Assembly (NCBI RefSeq): GCF_029892445.1
Contig: NZ_JARXVJ010000001.1
Coordinates: 3,162,001 to 3,226,000 of the forward strand
Direction: 5' to 3'
Length of the DNA stretch: 64,000 bases
Source of the DNA: Chryseobacterium sp. H1D6B
GTDB taxonomy: Bacteria; Bacteroidota; Bacteroidia; Flavobacteriales; Weeksellaceae
The position numbers and the translations under genes are program-made. The notes below the pieces were generated by a model. That model was not told where the DNA came from. It saw nothing but the letters and a program-made list of their open reading frames with translations, and did no database searches. This document shows, one piece after another, positions 63,034 to 64,000 of the stretch; position 1 is the first letter of the stretch; each line of letters starts with the position of its first letter.

Positions 63034-64000
63034 TGAAAAATTTTACAAATGTGCTCAAGATTGCGCCTGCATTCTTATTGGCTGGTACCATAATGCATGC
63101 TCAGACAAAAGACTCCGTAACTAAGGAGAAAAGAATAGAAGAAGTGGTACTCATCGGGTATGGTAAACAGAAGAAATCTGATCTTACCGGATCTATTACT
63201 TCAGTATCAGCAAAGGATTTTAATGGCGGGGCGACTTCTGCCGGACAGCTGATTCAAGGAAAGACTCCCGGGGTGCAGATAACGAATAACAGTGGAGCGC
63301 CCGGTTCAGGAACTGCAATAAGAATTAGAGGAACTGCATCTTTGAATGGCAACAACTCACCGCTTATTGTTATTGACGGTGTTCCTCAAGATTTTGTGGG
63401 GGTAAATGGTGTTGCAGATCCTTTATCCTTAATTAATCCAAATGATATTGAAACCTTTGATATCTTAAAAGATGCTTCTGCTACAGCTATTTATGGTAAC
63501 AGAGCTTCCAATGGGGTTATTTTAGTTACTACAAAAAAAGGAAGCACCGGGAAGTTTAAAGTAAATTTCTCTACAGTTACTTCAGTTTCTACTAAAATGG
63601 GAAATGTAGATGTACTTAATGCTGATGAGTTTAGAGATTTTGTTAATACTTATGCTTCAGCGCCTTATAAAGCAAAGCTTGGAAATGCTAATACCAATTG
63701 GCAGGATCAAATTTACCAGGCGGCTTGGGGAACAGATAACAATGTAGCATTCTCAGGTGGTGTTAAAGGGCTTCCATACCGTTTATCAGTTGGCTATAAC
63801 GAACAAAATGGTATTGTAAAAACAAATTCTTTCAGGAGAACATCAGTAGGTTTGAACTTAAGTCCTAAATTCTTCGACAATCATTTATCTGTTAATGTAA
63901 ATGCAAAAGGTACTTTTACAGACAATAGATTTGTAGATCCGGGAGTTATTAAAACTGCTACTTATTTTGACCCTACACAACCAGTGTATTCTGGGAATTC
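63034..64000 (+). CDS. SusC/RagA-family TonB-linked outer-membrane protein, 3' end outside window
   Basis: Start of a large outer-membrane nutrient importer. Proposed start is TTG at 63034, giving a signal peptide (MKNFTNVLKIAPAFLLAGTI then MHAQ); an ATG 20 codons later would cut the signal in half. The TonB-box region EEVVLIGYGKQKKSDLTGSI follows almost directly, then the plug with GTAIRIRGTASLNG, PLIVIDGVPQDF and LKDASATAIYGNRASNGVIL, and the first barrel strands. The N-terminal carboxypeptidase-like domain of most SusC proteins is missing. A susD partner should follow outside the window. Confidence 0.92.

Overview
The window looks like ordinary chromosome of a Flavobacteriales bacterium, most likely Chryseobacterium or a close relative in the Weeksellaceae. 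The evidence is the low G+C content, promoters of the Bacteroidetes type (TAnnTTTG, sometimes with TTTG about 17-20 bases upstream), almost no Shine-Dalgarno sites, a PorT/SprT secretion gene next to menG, a 6S RNA between zapA and rny, a SusC-type receptor, menaquinone and cytochrome bd genes, and small double-glycine leader peptides of the kind common in Chryseobacterium. The genus is an inference; no rRNA or tRNA gene was seen.

Layout. 1-6.2 kb: 3' part of lysS, cydAB (minus strand) and gyrB. 6.2-12.4 kb: two tandem secreted DUF3857/transglutaminase-like proteins (the second has lost its catalytic residues), a small membrane protein, an RsiV-like lipoprotein and a lipid kinase. 12.4-20 kb: dctA, ggt, threonine dehydrogenase, a degenerate polysaccharide deacetylase, a membrane phosphoesterase and a FabH-like synthase. 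20-25 kb: membrane protein, menG, a frameshifted porT, a coiled-coil protein, zapA, 6S RNA and rny. 25-31 kb: MFS transporter, two Cys-rich GG-leader peptides on either side of a YeiH/LysR pair, a thioesterase and an ArsC/Spx-like protein. 30-39 kb: idi/secreted protein/gcvT operon, a HAD phosphatase, serA, mscL, the NAD(P)HX repair enzyme, lgt with an extra N-terminal domain, yidD and rarA. 39-46 kb: DUF2339 membrane protein, a tandem pair of duplicated secreted proteins in AT-rich DNA, pheA and a thioesterase. 46-51 kb: dnaA, LMW phosphatase, RsmI-like methylase and several poorly known genes. 51-59 kb: AraC regulator, TolC/HlyD/MFS tripartite exporter and a TonB-dependent receptor. 59-62.7 kb: a methyltransferase gene bracketed by inverted palindromic repeats, then metG. 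63-64 kb: start of a SusC-family receptor that runs off the window.

How the parts work together. Respiration (CydAB, MenG), replication and topology (DnaA, GyrB, RarA), translation (LysS, MetG), lipoprotein and membrane biogenesis (Lgt, YidD, MscL) and cell division (ZapA and its coiled-coil partner) form the housekeeping background. The accessory interest lies in the frameshifted T9SS gene, the two orphan Cys-rich peptides, the exporter/receptor cluster and the mosaic of palindromic repeats. No phage, CRISPR array, IS transposase or restriction/defence operon was recognised. Several genes have a promoter -7 box only 4-7 bases before the start codon, which suggests leaderless mRNAs.
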